Notes: generated from the letters alone by a model not told the origin. Numbered from the stretch's first letter, positions 1 to 7,734 are shown. The stretch: 64,000 nt of DNA from an uncultured Paracoccaceae bacterium (GCA_947489705.1 CANLEQ010000011.1:48942-112941); one strand, 5' to 3'. Numbers and translations: made by a program.

Positions 1-90
1 CAAAAAGAAGCCCTCTTTCTCTCTCGAAGCGTGACGCGGCGTCCGGGGATGACAGTGGTGCAGGGACGGTCCCGGCGGGTCAGGTTCCGG

Positions 91-135
91 TTGACAGGTG
101 GCCCCGCGCCCGCAGATTAGGAACAAAGCAAGAAC
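91..135 (+). promoter_or_regulatory. SOS promoter with alphaproteobacterial LexA box
   Basis: A TTGACA -35 element lies at 91-96, and a perfect GAAC-N7-GAAC direct repeat at 121-135 covers the region just downstream of the expected -10. This repeat is the known LexA operator of alphaproteobacteria. It ends 15 bases before the umuD-like start codon and a GGAAAG ribosome site follows at 139-144. The pair downstream is therefore very probably LexA-repressed and DNA-damage induced. Confidence 0.8.
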
Positions 136-150
136 TCCGGAAAGACGCCC

Positions 151-585
151 ATGCCGCTGCACCTCATCGACCCAGCCTCCTCGGCGAAAGGACGGACCAT
201 GCGGCTGGTCTCGATCCCGGTCAGCGCGGGGTTTCCAAGCCCGGCGGCCGACGATCTCGAAGACGAGATCGACCCAATCGCGTGGATCGTCCGCCATCCT
301 GCCTCGACCTTCTGGTGGCGGGTGGAAGGGGATTGCCTGCTCGATGCGGGCATCCTCGATGGCGACTTGATCGCGGTCGACCGGGCCGGGGTCGGACGGA
401 ACGGGCGTGCAGTCCTGGCGGTGGTCGAAGGCGCGGTGACGGCGAAGATCCTGCGCCGTGAAGGCAATCGCATCTGGCTCGCGCCGGCCAACAGCCGGGA
501 GGATTACCCCCTGATCCCGTTCACCGAAGAGACCGAGGTCTGGGGCGTGATCGCGGGTGTCGCGCGGCGCTACGAACTGGAATGA
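151..585 (+). CDS. umuD: UmuD-like S24 peptidase (SOS translesion synthesis), with Cys at the nucleophile position
   Basis: This 144-residue protein is the expected length for UmuD, the LexA-like self-cleaving partner of polymerase V. The stretch AGFPSPAADD (residues 26-35) matches the UmuD cleavage region, so cleavage is expected between A26 and G27. The catalytic lysine is present (K99 in VTAKIL). The usual nucleophile motif GDSM reads GDCL here (codon TGC, C62), so serine is replaced by cysteine. The start at 151 follows GGAAAG. The stop overlaps the umuC start (ATGA at 582-585), so the two genes are translationally coupled under the SOS box. Family assignment is firm. Whether C62 supports self-cleavage is unknown. 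Confidence 0.88.
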   Translation: MPLHLIDPASSAKGRTMRLVSIPVSAGFPSPAADDLEDEIDPIAWIVRHPASTFWWRVEGDCLLDAGILDGDLIAVDRAGVGRNGRAVLAVVEGAVTAKILRREGNRIWLAPANSREDYPLIPFTEETEVWGVIAGVARRYELE

Positions 586-1856
586 CGCGCAAGCCGATCG
601 CCATCTCCGACAGCGCGAATTTCTACGTCTCCTGCGAGCGGCTCTTCGATCCTACGCTGAAGGACGCGCCAGTGATCGTGCTCTCAAATAACGATGGATG
701 CGCCGTGGCGCGGAGCGATTCCGCCAAGGCCCTTGGCGTGAAAATGGCCGCCCCTCTGCACCTCATCCGCGACAAGGTAGAGGCCCACGGCATCCGGGTT
801 TTCAGCTCGAATTACACGCTTTACGGCGACGTGAGCGCCCGCGTGGTATCGGTCTATGAGGACTTCACGCCCTCCGTCGAAATCTACTCGATCGACGAAG
901 CATTCCTTTGCTTTCAGGGTGTTGAAGATCGAACCGCATATGCCCGCGAGATGCGTTCGGCCGTTCTGCGGCGCGTGGGCATTCCGGTGCGCGTCGGTAT
1001 CGCCTCATCGAAGACGCTGGCGAAGTGCGCCAACGAGATCGCCAAGAAGAACCCCATCTTCGGCGGCGTCCTCGACATGATGGACGAGACCTTGGCGAAC
1101 TGGCTGCTACCGATGGTTCCGGTCGGAGACATCTGGGGGATCGGGCGTCAGACCGAGAAAAAGCTGCGTGAGCTCGGGATTGCCACCGCGGCCGAGCTGC
1201 GCGACATGCCGCTGCGCCAGGCGCGCAAGGTCGGCACCGTCGTTCTCGAACGGACCGTGCTGGAATTGCAGGGAGAACCGTGCCTGTCGTTCGACGAGGT
1301 GGAGCCGCAGCGCAAGGGCATGGCCGTGACCCGCTCGTCCGGGACACCGATGACGGGTTTCGACACGCTGTTCGAGGCAATCTCGGCGCACGCGACGCGG
1401 GCCGCCGAGAAGCTGCGTCAGCACGGCCTCGTCGCAGGCACGTTGACGGTCTTCTTCCACACCAACCGCCATCGCGCCGATCGCCCGCAATATGCAGGAT
1501 CGCGTTCGGCACGGCTTATGCCGATGTCGTCGGACACGTTCGATCTCGTTCACGCCGCCCGACGCTGCGCCGAGGCCGCCTGGCCGAAGGATGCGAGCAA
1601 GGGGTACGGGTTCACCAAGGCCGGCGTGATGCTGGACGATCTGCTGCCGATCGAGGACCGGCCGATCACGCTCTTCGATGCGCCGCAGCCGAAATCGGCG
1701 GCGCTCATGGGCGCGCTCGATGCGGTGAACGACCGCTTTGGCAGGAAGACCATGGTTCTGGCAAGTGAGGGGACGGAACGGGCCTGGAAGCTACGGGCCG
1801 ATCACCGCAGCCCTCGATACACCACGCGGCTGTCGGATTTGCCGGTCGTGCGCTGA
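582..1856 (+). CDS. umuC: Y-family DNA polymerase V catalytic subunit UmuC
   Basis: The 424-residue protein has the UmuC layout. An N-terminal metal-binding aspartate lies in ISDSANFYVSCE (D10), VLSNNDGCAVARS lies at 33-45, and the catalytic SIDEAF motif has D105 and E106. The little-finger domain follows, and a UmuC-type C-terminal tail begins near residue 290. UmuC with processed UmuD dimer performs error-prone bypass of DNA lesions at stalled forks. It overlaps the umuD-like gene by four bases and shares its SOS promoter. No frameshift or missing acidic residue is seen, so it should be an active polymerase. Such umuDC pairs are common on plasmids and islands. Confidence 0.93.
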   Translation: MTRKPIAISDSANFYVSCERLFDPTLKDAPVIVLSNNDGCAVARSDSAKALGVKMAAPLHLIRDKVEAHGIRVFSSNYTLYGDVSARVVSVYEDFTPSVEIYSIDEAFLCFQGVEDRTAYAREMRSAVLRRVGIPVRVGIASSKTLAKCANEIAKKNPIFGGVLDMMDETLANWLLPMVPVGDIWGIGRQTEKKLRELGIATAAELRDMPLRQARKVGTVVLERTVLELQGEPCLSFDEVEPQRKGMAVTRSSGTPMTGFDTLFEAISAHATRAAEKLRQHGLVAGTLTVFFHTNRHRADRPQYAGSRSARLMPMSSDTFDLVHAARRCAEAAWPKDASKGYGFTKAGVMLDDLLPIEDRPITLFDAPQPKSAALMGALDAVNDRFGRKTMVLASEGTERAWKLRADHRSPRYTTRLSDLPVVR

Positions 1857-1860
1857 CCGA

Positions 1861-2154
1861 TCAGCCCGGTGCGTCGGACTTCAGGGCGGCGCCCTCGCCG
1901 AAATACTGAATGTAGCGGTTGAGGATCTGTTGGAACTCCGACCGCACCCGCGTCGATTCCGCATTAAGGCAGTTGAGATAGGATTCCGTACCGCGGATGT
2001 AGTCCTGGTACTGCTCGTCGATCAGCGCCCTCAGCTCTGGGTCATTTGTGGGCGGCTCGTAGGCGAACGGTTCCTCGGGAGGTAGGCAACCGACCTGGGC
2101 AGGAGCCCAAGTCGGAACCGCCATCATCGCCAGAACGATCGCAGTGCGGATCAC
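1861..2154 (-). CDS. Small secreted hypothetical protein coupled to trbM-like gene
   Basis: I do not recognise the family. With the GTG start at 2154 the protein is 97 residues. It begins with a cleavable signal peptide (MIRTAIVLAMMAVPTWAPA, cleavage near residue 19), followed by a mature acidic, probably helical domain with two cysteines (VGC and LNC). The GTG overlaps the TGA of the upstream TrbM-like gene (GTGA), a typical coupling arrangement, so I prefer it to an upstream ATG at 2208 that would bury the signal peptide. The product should act in the periplasm, perhaps with the TrbM-like protein. It is convergent with umuC, with only four bases between them. Confidence 0.6.
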   Translation of the reverse strand: MIRTAIVLAMMAVPTWAPAQVGCLPPEEPFAYEPPTNDPELRALIDEQYQDYIRGTESYLNCLNAESTRVRSEFQQILNRYIQYFGEGAALKSDAPG

Positions 2155-2744
2155 GGCGTGTATTGCACGAGGACGGGAGAACGCATGCCGGTATCGAATT
2201 TCTGCCATCCCCGAGTGAACGGCTCAGCGGCATCGGGCTCAAGTGTCAGGTTGACCCAGAAGTTCTTATGCTCTGGCGGGCTCATGTTGGTGTAGTGCAG
2301 CGTGGTCTGGTATCCATCAGGGCCGGTCCAGGTCCGACGCTCATAGGCAGTATCGTAACAGAATGTGGTCACGGATCGGTTGAAGAACCCCTCTCCGTCG
2401 CTGGTCACTTCGTGGAACAGGGTCTTGCCCGGGGGGCATTGCCATGCCTCGCGGGAGGTCGGCTGTCTCCACACGTAGTCGATGTCGTAATCGTCGTATT
2501 CCGCCCCGTTCGACATGCCGCAGAAGCCGATGGGCGACTTACCATCGCGCAGGCGGTCGATCATGTGATCGAAAGCGTCGCTGCACCCGCCGGGGAAGCC
2601 CGCAGGCATGCAGAGGATCAGCTTGCAATCCATGTCGTAGTCGGCAGCCGAGGCCGTCGAAGGTGTGAGGCTGGCGAGGGCGGCGATCGCCGCCGTGCCG
2701 GCAAGCGCGATCGAGGCGGAGCGGGTTCGGTCCATTCTGGTCAT
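2151..2744 (-). CDS. trbM: TrbM/KikA-like conjugal transfer protein
   Basis: This 197-residue exported protein has a signal peptide of about 33 residues ending TASA, then the cysteine-rich start of the TrbM/KikA family (DCKLILCMPAGFPGGC), where the processed protein begins close to an Asp-x-Cys. Six or more cysteines in the mature part suggest disulfides in the periplasm. TrbM-type proteins are encoded in IncP-like mating-pair formation loci and promote stable conjugative pilus function. No other trb or vir gene is visible nearby, so this may be a stranded remnant of a transfer region or an independent cargo gene. It is followed without a gap by the small secreted protein. Confidence 0.72.
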   Translation of the reverse strand: MTRMDRTRSASIALAGTAAIAALASLTPSTASAADYDMDCKLILCMPAGFPGGCSDAFDHMIDRLRDGKSPIGFCGMSNGAEYDDYDIDYVWRQPTSREAWQCPPGKTLFHEVTSDGEGFFNRSVTTFCYDTAYERRTWTGPDGYQTTLHYTNMSPPEHKNFWVNLTLEPDAAEPFTRGWQKFDTGMRSPVLVQYTP

Positions 2745-3053
2745 GTCGCCTCCTGAGAAGGTGCGAGGCGAGGGGAACTATCAGGATTCTACCACAGGGA
2801 AACGAACCGTGAATCCCGAAACTGCGTCGTGATCCAACGCGGCCTCCTTTGGGTCGCAAGCCATGCAGGTTGGGCGAGAGCCGACATTCGCTGCGTCGCG
2901 CTCGAACTCACGCAGTGCGGACGAGGACGAAACCGCTCTCGCGGTATGGGCTCTTGTGGCGAGTGATGCGCGCTGATCAGAGCGGTGCGATTTGGTGGAT
3001 AGGCATGCCTGTCGGACGATTGGGACCTTCTTAATCCGATGACAGGAGGCTTC
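2745..3053. other. Intergenic stretch without a gene
   Basis: No credible open frame is present. A TTCGCTGCG / CTCGAACTCAC / TGCGGAC sequence family at about 2888-2925 reappears near 26930-27005, so part of it may be a dispersed repeat. The last 15 bases carry a good ribosome site (AGGAGG) for the truncated integrase that follows. Confidence 0.5.
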
Positions 3054-3180
3054 CATGTCCGATCAACACGTTCCCGCTTTGCGCCGGCGGTTTCTAGAGG
3101 ATATGCGCATCAAGGGTCTGCAGCCGAAGACGCAGACCATGTACCTGCGGGCGATGCGCGACTTCAAGACTTCGAACCGG
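3054..3180 (+). pseudogene. N-terminal fragment of a tyrosine-recombinase integrase
   Basis: From the ATG at 3054, behind an AGGAGG ribosome site, the frame begins MSDQHVPALRRRFLEDMRI and continues through KGLQPKTQTMYLRAMRDF. This is the SAM-like N-terminal domain of integrases often found beside IS91-type elements. After about 41 residues the similarity stops abruptly and a rhamnose isomerase tail follows in another frame. The catalytic domain (R-H-R-Y) is absent, so it cannot recombine DNA. Confidence 0.7.
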
Positions 3181-3506
3181 CGCACATGCTTGACCAGAGC
3201 CACAATGTCACCGATCCGATCGAGAGCCTGATGAACTCCGCCATGGAGGTACAGCGTGCCTATGCGCAAGCGTTGCTGGTCGATCGCATCGCGCTGGCGG
3301 GCCACCAGGCGGAGAATGATGCGTTGATGGCGTCTGAGACATTAAAGACGGCCTTCCGCACGGACGTGACTCCGATCCTGCAGATGGCCCGGCTGGAAAA
3401 CAGCGCCGCAATCGACCCTGTCGCGGCCTACCGGCGCTCGGGATACCGCACCAAGGTCGCGGAAACGCGCCCCGTCGCGGATGGGAGCGGTGGCGGAATA
3501 GTCTGA
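3181..3506 (+). pseudogene. C-terminal fragment of L-rhamnose catabolism isomerase
   Basis: The frame from HMLDQSHNVTDPIESLMNSA to the stop at 3506 (about 107 residues) matches the C-terminus of the rhizobial-type L-rhamnose isomerase (RhaI family), including the metal-site DQSHN segment. The N-terminal two thirds of the enzyme are missing and the 5' end is joined to an integrase fragment. This is a recombination junction, not a functional gene. No other rhamnose gene is visible in the window. Confidence 0.7.
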
Positions 3507-3749
3507 AAGTTATGAAGAGCCGCGCTGCTGTAGAGTTCCGACCCTCAAGGCCCGTCTGTCACAACGGGTCCAGATCCCGCACAAGGCTGCAAACGCTCGA
3601 GCCGTAATCATGCTCCGCTACCGCAGCACAGGTCGAGCGGCGGTCACCACACAAGCGCTCAAGCGCGGGACCTCCAATGGTGAAAACAAGGGTACAGCAT
3701 GACGCGCGAGATCGGCCGCCGTCGCTTAGCGGGCGACGGGCCAGCGATC

Positions 3750-3865
3750 GAAAGAGATACCTGCGCGCTACCCTCAAGGCGATCGCCGCAGGCTATCCCA
3801 ACGCCGACCTCGACGACCTCCTGCCATGGGTTTTCCCCAAGACCGCAGTCAAAGCCGCAGCTTAA
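3750..3865 (+). pseudogene. IS66-family transposase C-terminal fragment
   Basis: The last 38 codons before the TAA at 3863-3865 read RKRYLRATLKAIAAGYP and DDLLPWVFPKT, the signature end of IS66 TnpC transposases (a helical tail ending in DDLLPW). The upstream catalytic domain is missing. It sits in a cluster of several other truncated transposase pieces. Confidence 0.55.
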
Positions 3866-3896
3866 ACTGCAAACGACCGGATAGCCTCGACAGAGG

Positions 3897-4148
3897 CTAT
3901 GGGGGCGACAGCGGCAGCTTGGGTCGATGGCCACATCCACGCCTTTGCCTTCTTCGGCAAGGTGCCCGCGTCGGTCCTCCACGACAGTGAGGAGGATCAG
4001 AAACCCATCCGGGAGATCGATTTCCCGGCGAACCGTTGCCTGGTCGCGAAGATCCTGCCGGACGCATCACGTCAACATCCTCGAGATGAACGGCGACAGC
4101 TATCGGCTCGGCCAAAGCCGCGCGCTCAAACCCGCAAAACTACTCTGA
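3897..4148 (+). pseudogene. IS21-family istA/istB fragments
   Basis: The first part (AFAFFGKVPASVLHD, then RCLVAKILPD after a disrupted stretch) resembles the catalytic core of IstA. The last part in another frame (HHVNILEMNGDSYRLGQSR) resembles the C-terminus of IstB. Internal deletion and frameshifts make it inactive. It differs in sequence from the intact IS21 element at 9645-12203. Confidence 0.5.
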
Positions 4149-4282
4149 TCCCACCCACGAGGCCTTGGCCCTGAAGGACCAAGGCGGCCGGGAAGCCGCC
4201 AGCTATCTGGAGAGCGCGGCTGCCTGGCCGCAGCCCACTGGCGCGCGTCACGCCCAAATCCGAAGTGGCCGACTTTTACGCC

Positions 4283-4440
4283 GCCCCGTGGCCGGGTTTT
4301 GTCCGCCGTTGACATTCGTGCCGCGGTCGACGATCCGGCCCGGTTCAAGCGCTCTCGAACGGTCGCCGCCCATTTCGGTCTGACACCGCGACGCTACCAG
4401 TCGGGCGAAACGGGCTGCGACCGAGGGGATCGCGAGACAA
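4283..4440 (+). pseudogene. IS110-family transposase C-terminal fragment
   Basis: In two frames interrupted by a shift near 4310, the sequence gives LTFV and then DDPARFKRSRTVAAHFGLTP and RRYQSGETG, the characteristic serine-containing C-terminal domain of IS110 transposases. The rest of the element is absent here. An N-terminal IS110 piece at 19500-19752 is a separate fragment. Nothing recognisable follows between 4441 and 4692. Confidence 0.6.
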
Positions 4441-4692
4441 AGCAAGGCGATCCGCAACCATCGTGCCTTCGACGGTGCTTCGTCTTGCAATGGACCCGGC
4501 GGGGCGGCTTGCCAAGCCATGCCTGCATCGAACCAGACCGTCAGCGATCCGCGCTCACTCATCGACGTGTTTTAGGCGGACCAGTTCAAGGGGCGGTCAC
4601 GAATGGGCACGGGCTCGGACATGCTGCCCAGCTATGCGGCTGGACTTGCGATGTGAATCCCAAGCCGACTTTGCAGGTAGTCGGTATGCGCC

Positions 4693-5418
4693 TCAACGGC
4701 GGGCTGGGGTGAGTTCGAGGTACTCCGGGTCGAACCCGACGAGGGCGGCCAGCCTGTCAGGGTCCAGCAGGCGAACGCGGCCGCGGGACCATTCCAGGAG
4801 ATGGCAAGCCCGGAACTTCTGAACGGCTCGATTCATGTGAACCGTGGAATAGCCCAGTATTCCGCCCAGCTTGCGCTGGTCGAAGGGGCAGGAGAACGCA
4901 TCATTCTCGACCAGTCCGACCACGGAGAGGCGGGCGTGCAACTCGCACATCAGGTGGCCGATCCGCTCGAAGGCATTGAGCCGAGCCCGTGTCGCGATCC
5001 AGACTCGGTGCAGCTTGGCGTCGATTAGGGTATGGAGCCAAAGGAGCCGGATCAGGTGCGGGTTCTCCCGCGAGATCTGTTCCAGAACGGCCCGGTCGAC
5101 GAACTCCACGTTGCAGTCCCCCAGCGCCATCACGTCATGGTCGATCTCGGTCAGCAAGAAGGCGTGGAGATCCACGAAATCGCCGGGAATATGCAGAGCA
5201 CTCGTGATCCTGGCCCGATCCTTAAACCGATGTTCCCGCGTCGCCATGCCCTTGACCAGCAGGCAACTCTGCTCGGGAGCCGCCCCCTGGCGAATAATGA
5301 CGTCCCCATCCCGATAGCTGGCGGGATGGACAGGGATGTCCCGCAGGATCGCCCGTTCCAGCTCGGAGAGCGTATCCCGACGGCAAAGCGCGTATTCCAG
5401 ATAGCGTGAGATCGTCAT
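4693..5418 (-). CDS. Crp/Fnr-family transcriptional regulator
   Basis: This 241-residue protein has an N-terminal cyclic-nucleotide-type beta-barrel (about residues 25-135, with SALHIPGDFVDLHAFLL) and a C-terminal winged helix (about 150-225, recognition region GYSTVHMNRAVQKF). There is no N-terminal cysteine cluster of the Fnr 4Fe-4S type, so the signal is unknown. I chose the ATG at 5418 because GGAGG lies eight bases upstream; an upstream ATG at 5457 has no such site. It is divergent from the exported PRC-barrel gene, and a perfect 8+8 inverted repeat lies in the shared promoter region. A close paralogue is at 41187. Both sit beside stress genes. Confidence 0.85.
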   Translation of the reverse strand: MTISRYLEYALCRRDTLSELERAILRDIPVHPASYRDGDVIIRQGAAPEQSCLLVKGMATREHRFKDRARITSALHIPGDFVDLHAFLLTEIDHDVMALGDCNVEFVDRAVLEQISRENPHLIRLLWLHTLIDAKLHRVWIATRARLNAFERIGHLMCELHARLSVVGLVENDAFSCPFDQRKLGGILGYSTVHMNRAVQKFRACHLLEWSRGRVRLLDPDRLAALVGFDPEYLELTPARR

Positions 5419-5467
5419 CCCGCGTTCCTCCAGTGACATCGCGGAGCGCACAATCAAGCCACGGCGC

Positions 5468-5485
5468 GATTAACAAATGTTAATC
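5468..5485. promoter_or_regulatory. Perfect inverted repeat, candidate Crp/Fnr-type operator
   Basis: GATTAACA-AA-TGTTAATC is a perfect 8-base inverted repeat with a two-base spacer, 50 bases upstream of the Crp/Fnr start at 5418 and 92 bases upstream of the divergent exported-protein gene. It resembles, but does not match, the TTGAT-N4-ATCAA Fnr consensus. Autoregulation by the adjacent regulator is an inference from position and symmetry. Confidence 0.5.
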
Positions 5486-5509
5486 AAAACCCGCTTCCTT
5501 ACTCCAGAA

Positions 5510-5534
5510 GGAACTCACGTCGCCGTGATACGCT
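5510..5534 (+). promoter_or_regulatory. EcfG-like promoter (GGAAC-N16-CGCT)
   Basis: GGAAC at 5510-5514 and CGCT at 5531-5534 are separated by 16 bases. This is one mismatch from the alphaproteobacterial general-stress consensus GGAAC-N16/17-CGTT. The -10 element ends 42 bases before the ATG at 5577. Regulation by the general stress sigma factor is plausible but weaker than at 18031-18055. Confidence 0.45.
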
Positions 5535-5576
5535 AAGTTGTTTTCCAAAACGCGACCAAAATGGAGAACAGTTTTC

Positions 5577-6920
5577 ATGCGCCGAACACTCAAACCTGCC
5601 AACCTCCTTCTCGGGACGGCACTCTGCCTACCTCTCTCCGGCCCGGCCTTCGGTCAAGCGCTCGTCGACATCAACGAGGAAGAGCTCGCCGGCAAGACCT
5701 CGGAATGCCAAGCCTTGGCGCAGGACTACGAGGGCGCGGACGATCCCACGATCGTGCCCCAGGACGATGTCATCTCGGCGATCAACGACGACGCTGCGGA
5801 CCAGTGCTCGGATCTGCAGGAACAGATTGCTTCGGCCACGAGCGAGATCGAGACCGAGACCACCGAGCAGGTCGATCTGTCGGAGGAGACCACGATCGAA
5901 GGGGAGGCCGAGGTCATGGTTCCCGATCCGGATGTCGATGTCGAGGTGCCGCCTGCCAACGTTCAGGTGACCCCGCAGAATCCGAAGGTCACCGTGACCC
6001 AGCAGCCCACGGATCTGCAGGTGCAGCAGGAGCGTCCGACGATTGCCGTCGAGATCCCCGAGATCATCGTGCGCGTCGAGATCCCCGCGCCTCAGTTCTA
6101 TGCGCTGCGCACCGACCCGAATGTCGATGTCGTCTCGCAGGACCCCCAGGTCCAGGTTGAGCAGGGGGATCCGACAGTCAATGTCACGCAGGGAGATCCG
6201 CAACTGGATCTCAACCTCGGCCAGGAGGGCACGGCAGGAGATGAAAGCACCTCGGGCGAGGGACAGGCCGCGTCTACGCAGAGCGGGGGCGACAGCGGGT
6301 CCGGGCAACCAACCGAAGCCGACGTGAACGCCGCCAGCGGCGATGCACAGGTAGAGATCGTGGGTTCCGAGGGTCAGCCGCAGGTGTCGGTCGAGAGCGG
6401 CGGCGAGCCGTCGGTGTCCTTCGAGAGCCCCGAGCCGGAAGTCACCGTCATGATGGCCGAGCAGCCGACGGTCGAGGTGCAGCAGTCCGGCGAGCCGACC
6501 CTAACCCTCGAGACCCAGGAAGAGCGCGAACAGAGGTTGCAGCAGCAGAGCGAGCAACAAGCGGAAGCCGAGCGGCAGGAGCAAGCAGCCCAGAACGCGG
6601 AAGACCCGTCGAGCGGTGGCGGCATGACCGTGAGCGAGCTCATGGACATGACAGTCGTCTCCGCCGATGGCGAAGATCTCGGCTCGCCCGATGCCTTCGT
6701 CGACATCAACGGTGAGACGAACATGGTGGTTAGCAGTGGCGGTTTCCTCGGCCTGGGGGCAACGCAGGTGCCCGTTCCGATGTCGCGCGTTTCAATGCAG
6801 AATGGCGAGCTCTCTGTCGAGTCCATGACCGAAGAGGAAATCGAGGCGGCCAGCGACTTCGAATATGACAGCAGCGCGGAGCTTCCTGAGGATCAGCAGA
6901 TCTCCGTCAACGGGGGCTAA
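5577..6920 (+). CDS. Exported PRC-barrel protein with valine-rich beta repeats
   Basis: This 447-residue protein starts with a signal peptide (MRRTLKPANLLLGTALCLPL, cleavage after AFG). A first conserved block with two cysteines follows, then a long acidic central region (about 110-330) of short alternating motifs such as DVDVEVP, NVQVTPQ, KVTVTQQ and DLQVQQ, a Gln/Glu-rich segment near 320-350, and a C-terminal PRC-barrel-like domain from about 358 (MTVVSADGEDLGSPDA). Such proteins are periplasmic or envelope-associated in Rhodobacterales; the molecular function is not known. The ATG at 5577 is chosen because it alone starts the signal peptide, and GGAG precedes it. An EcfG-like promoter lies upstream. 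Confidence 0.75.
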   Translation: MRRTLKPANLLLGTALCLPLSGPAFGQALVDINEEELAGKTSECQALAQDYEGADDPTIVPQDDVISAINDDAADQCSDLQEQIASATSEIETETTEQVDLSEETTIEGEAEVMVPDPDVDVEVPPANVQVTPQNPKVTVTQQPTDLQVQQERPTIAVEIPEIIVRVEIPAPQFYALRTDPNVDVVSQDPQVQVEQGDPTVNVTQGDPQLDLNLGQEGTAGDESTSGEGQAASTQSGGDSGSGQPTEADVNAASGDAQVEIVGSEGQPQVSVESGGEPSVSFESPEPEVTVMMAEQPTVEVQQSGEPTLTLETQEEREQRLQQQSEQQAEAERQEQAAQNAEDPSSGGGMTVSELMDMTVVSADGEDLGSPDAFVDINGETNMVVSSGGFLGLGATQVPVPMSRVSMQNGELSVESMTEEEIEAASDFEYDSSAELPEDQQISVNGG

Positions 6921-6936
6921 AGCATCCGATCTTGGC

Positions 6937-6964
6937 AGGCCCCTTCCGGAACCGGGAGGGGCCT
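6937..6964 (+). terminator. Hairpin downstream of PRC-barrel gene
   Basis: AGGCCCCTTCC and GGGAGGGGCCT form an 11-pair stem (with one mismatch) around a six-base loop, 17 bases after the stop. No T-run follows, so it may only slow polymerase or stabilise the transcript end. Confidence 0.5.
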
Positions 6965-7007
6965 ACGGTCAAGGGCATTCATTGGCATTCAAGGGCATAC
7001 GCAATGA

Positions 7008-7088
7008 AATGGGACATACATAAACAACCTCATCTACCTGGTCGGCCTGGTGGTCGTCATCCTCGTCGTCATCAACGTGGTCGCGTGA
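7008..7088 (+). other. Possible hydrophobic micropeptide lacking a standard start
   Basis: One frame encodes NNLIYLVGLVVVILVVINVV before a TGA at 7086-7088, a single membrane-spanning segment of the kind seen in roughly 20-30 residue proteins of this bacterial group. An in-frame TGA at 7005 and the absence of ATG, GTG or TTG between them mean that it is either decayed by a small indel or starts at a rare codon such as ATA or ATC. It lies just ahead of the 7102 stress operon. Confidence 0.3.
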
Positions 7089-7101
7089 GGGAGATCCAGA
7101 C

Positions 7102-7734
7102 ATGAGCGATCCGAACTCGAACCGGTCCCATACCGGCCGGGAAGCCGGCAAGGACGCGAAGCAAGCAGGCGAGCGCTTGGCCGAGGATGCCCGCTCTACC
7201 GTCGAGGAGTTGAGCGGTCGGGCGCGAGATGAAGCTTGGTCGCAGGCCGAACGGGCGCGAAGCGGCGTGGCCGGCGAGGTGTCCGGTATCGCTGACGCCC
7301 TGCGCCGCGCGGCCGAGGAGATGCGCTACGGCTCGCTCCAGGAGCGGACCTTCGGGCAGATCGCCGAAGGCATCGCCGACATGTCCGAGACGATCCGGGA
7401 CCGTGACGTGGGCCAGCTGGCCGGAGACGTGAGCGACTTTGCTCGCCGCAACCCGGTCGCGTTCCTGGGCGGTGCCGCGCTTGCCGGCTTCGCGGCGACC
7501 CGCTTCGCCAAGGCCTCGGTCCGCAGCCCGCGCGAGGGTACCGGCGTCAGTTCCCCGTCTGCGGATGCGGCACCCCAGAGGGGCGCCGCTGGCGCGGGGC
7601 CGGGCAGTACGACTGCCGGCGGCCGGATCCCGGGTCCCATGACCAGTCCGACCAACATCGACGCGCCTGGAACGGGATCCACCCCGACGCCCTCGCCGTC
7701 GGCCACCACCACCAAGACGCCGGGAGACGACTGA
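7102..7734 (+). CDS. YqjD/ElaB-like membrane-associated stress protein
   Basis: The 210-residue protein has an amphipathic, highly charged N-terminal half (about 1-110, with repeated AERARSG and AEEMR heptad-like runs). A single hydrophobic segment follows (PVAFLGGAALAGFAATRFA, about 115-133), then a low-complexity Gly/Ser/Pro/Thr-rich tail. This layout matches proteins annotated as nutrient-deprivation-induced in alphaproteobacteria and resembles YqjD/ElaB, which tether to the inner membrane in stationary phase. The start at 7102 follows AGGGAGATCC. The stop overlaps the next start (TGATG at 7732-7736), so it forms an operon with the holin-like and DUF3618 genes. The exact function is unknown. 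Confidence 0.72.
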   Translation: MSDPNSNRSHTGREAGKDAKQAGERLAEDARSTVEELSGRARDEAWSQAERARSGVAGEVSGIADALRRAAEEMRYGSLQERTFGQIAEGIADMSETIRDRDVGQLAGDVSDFARRNPVAFLGGAALAGFAATRFAKASVRSPREGTGVSSPSADAAPQRGAAGAGPGSTTAGGRIPGPMTSPTNIDAPGTGSTPTPSPSATTTKTPGDD

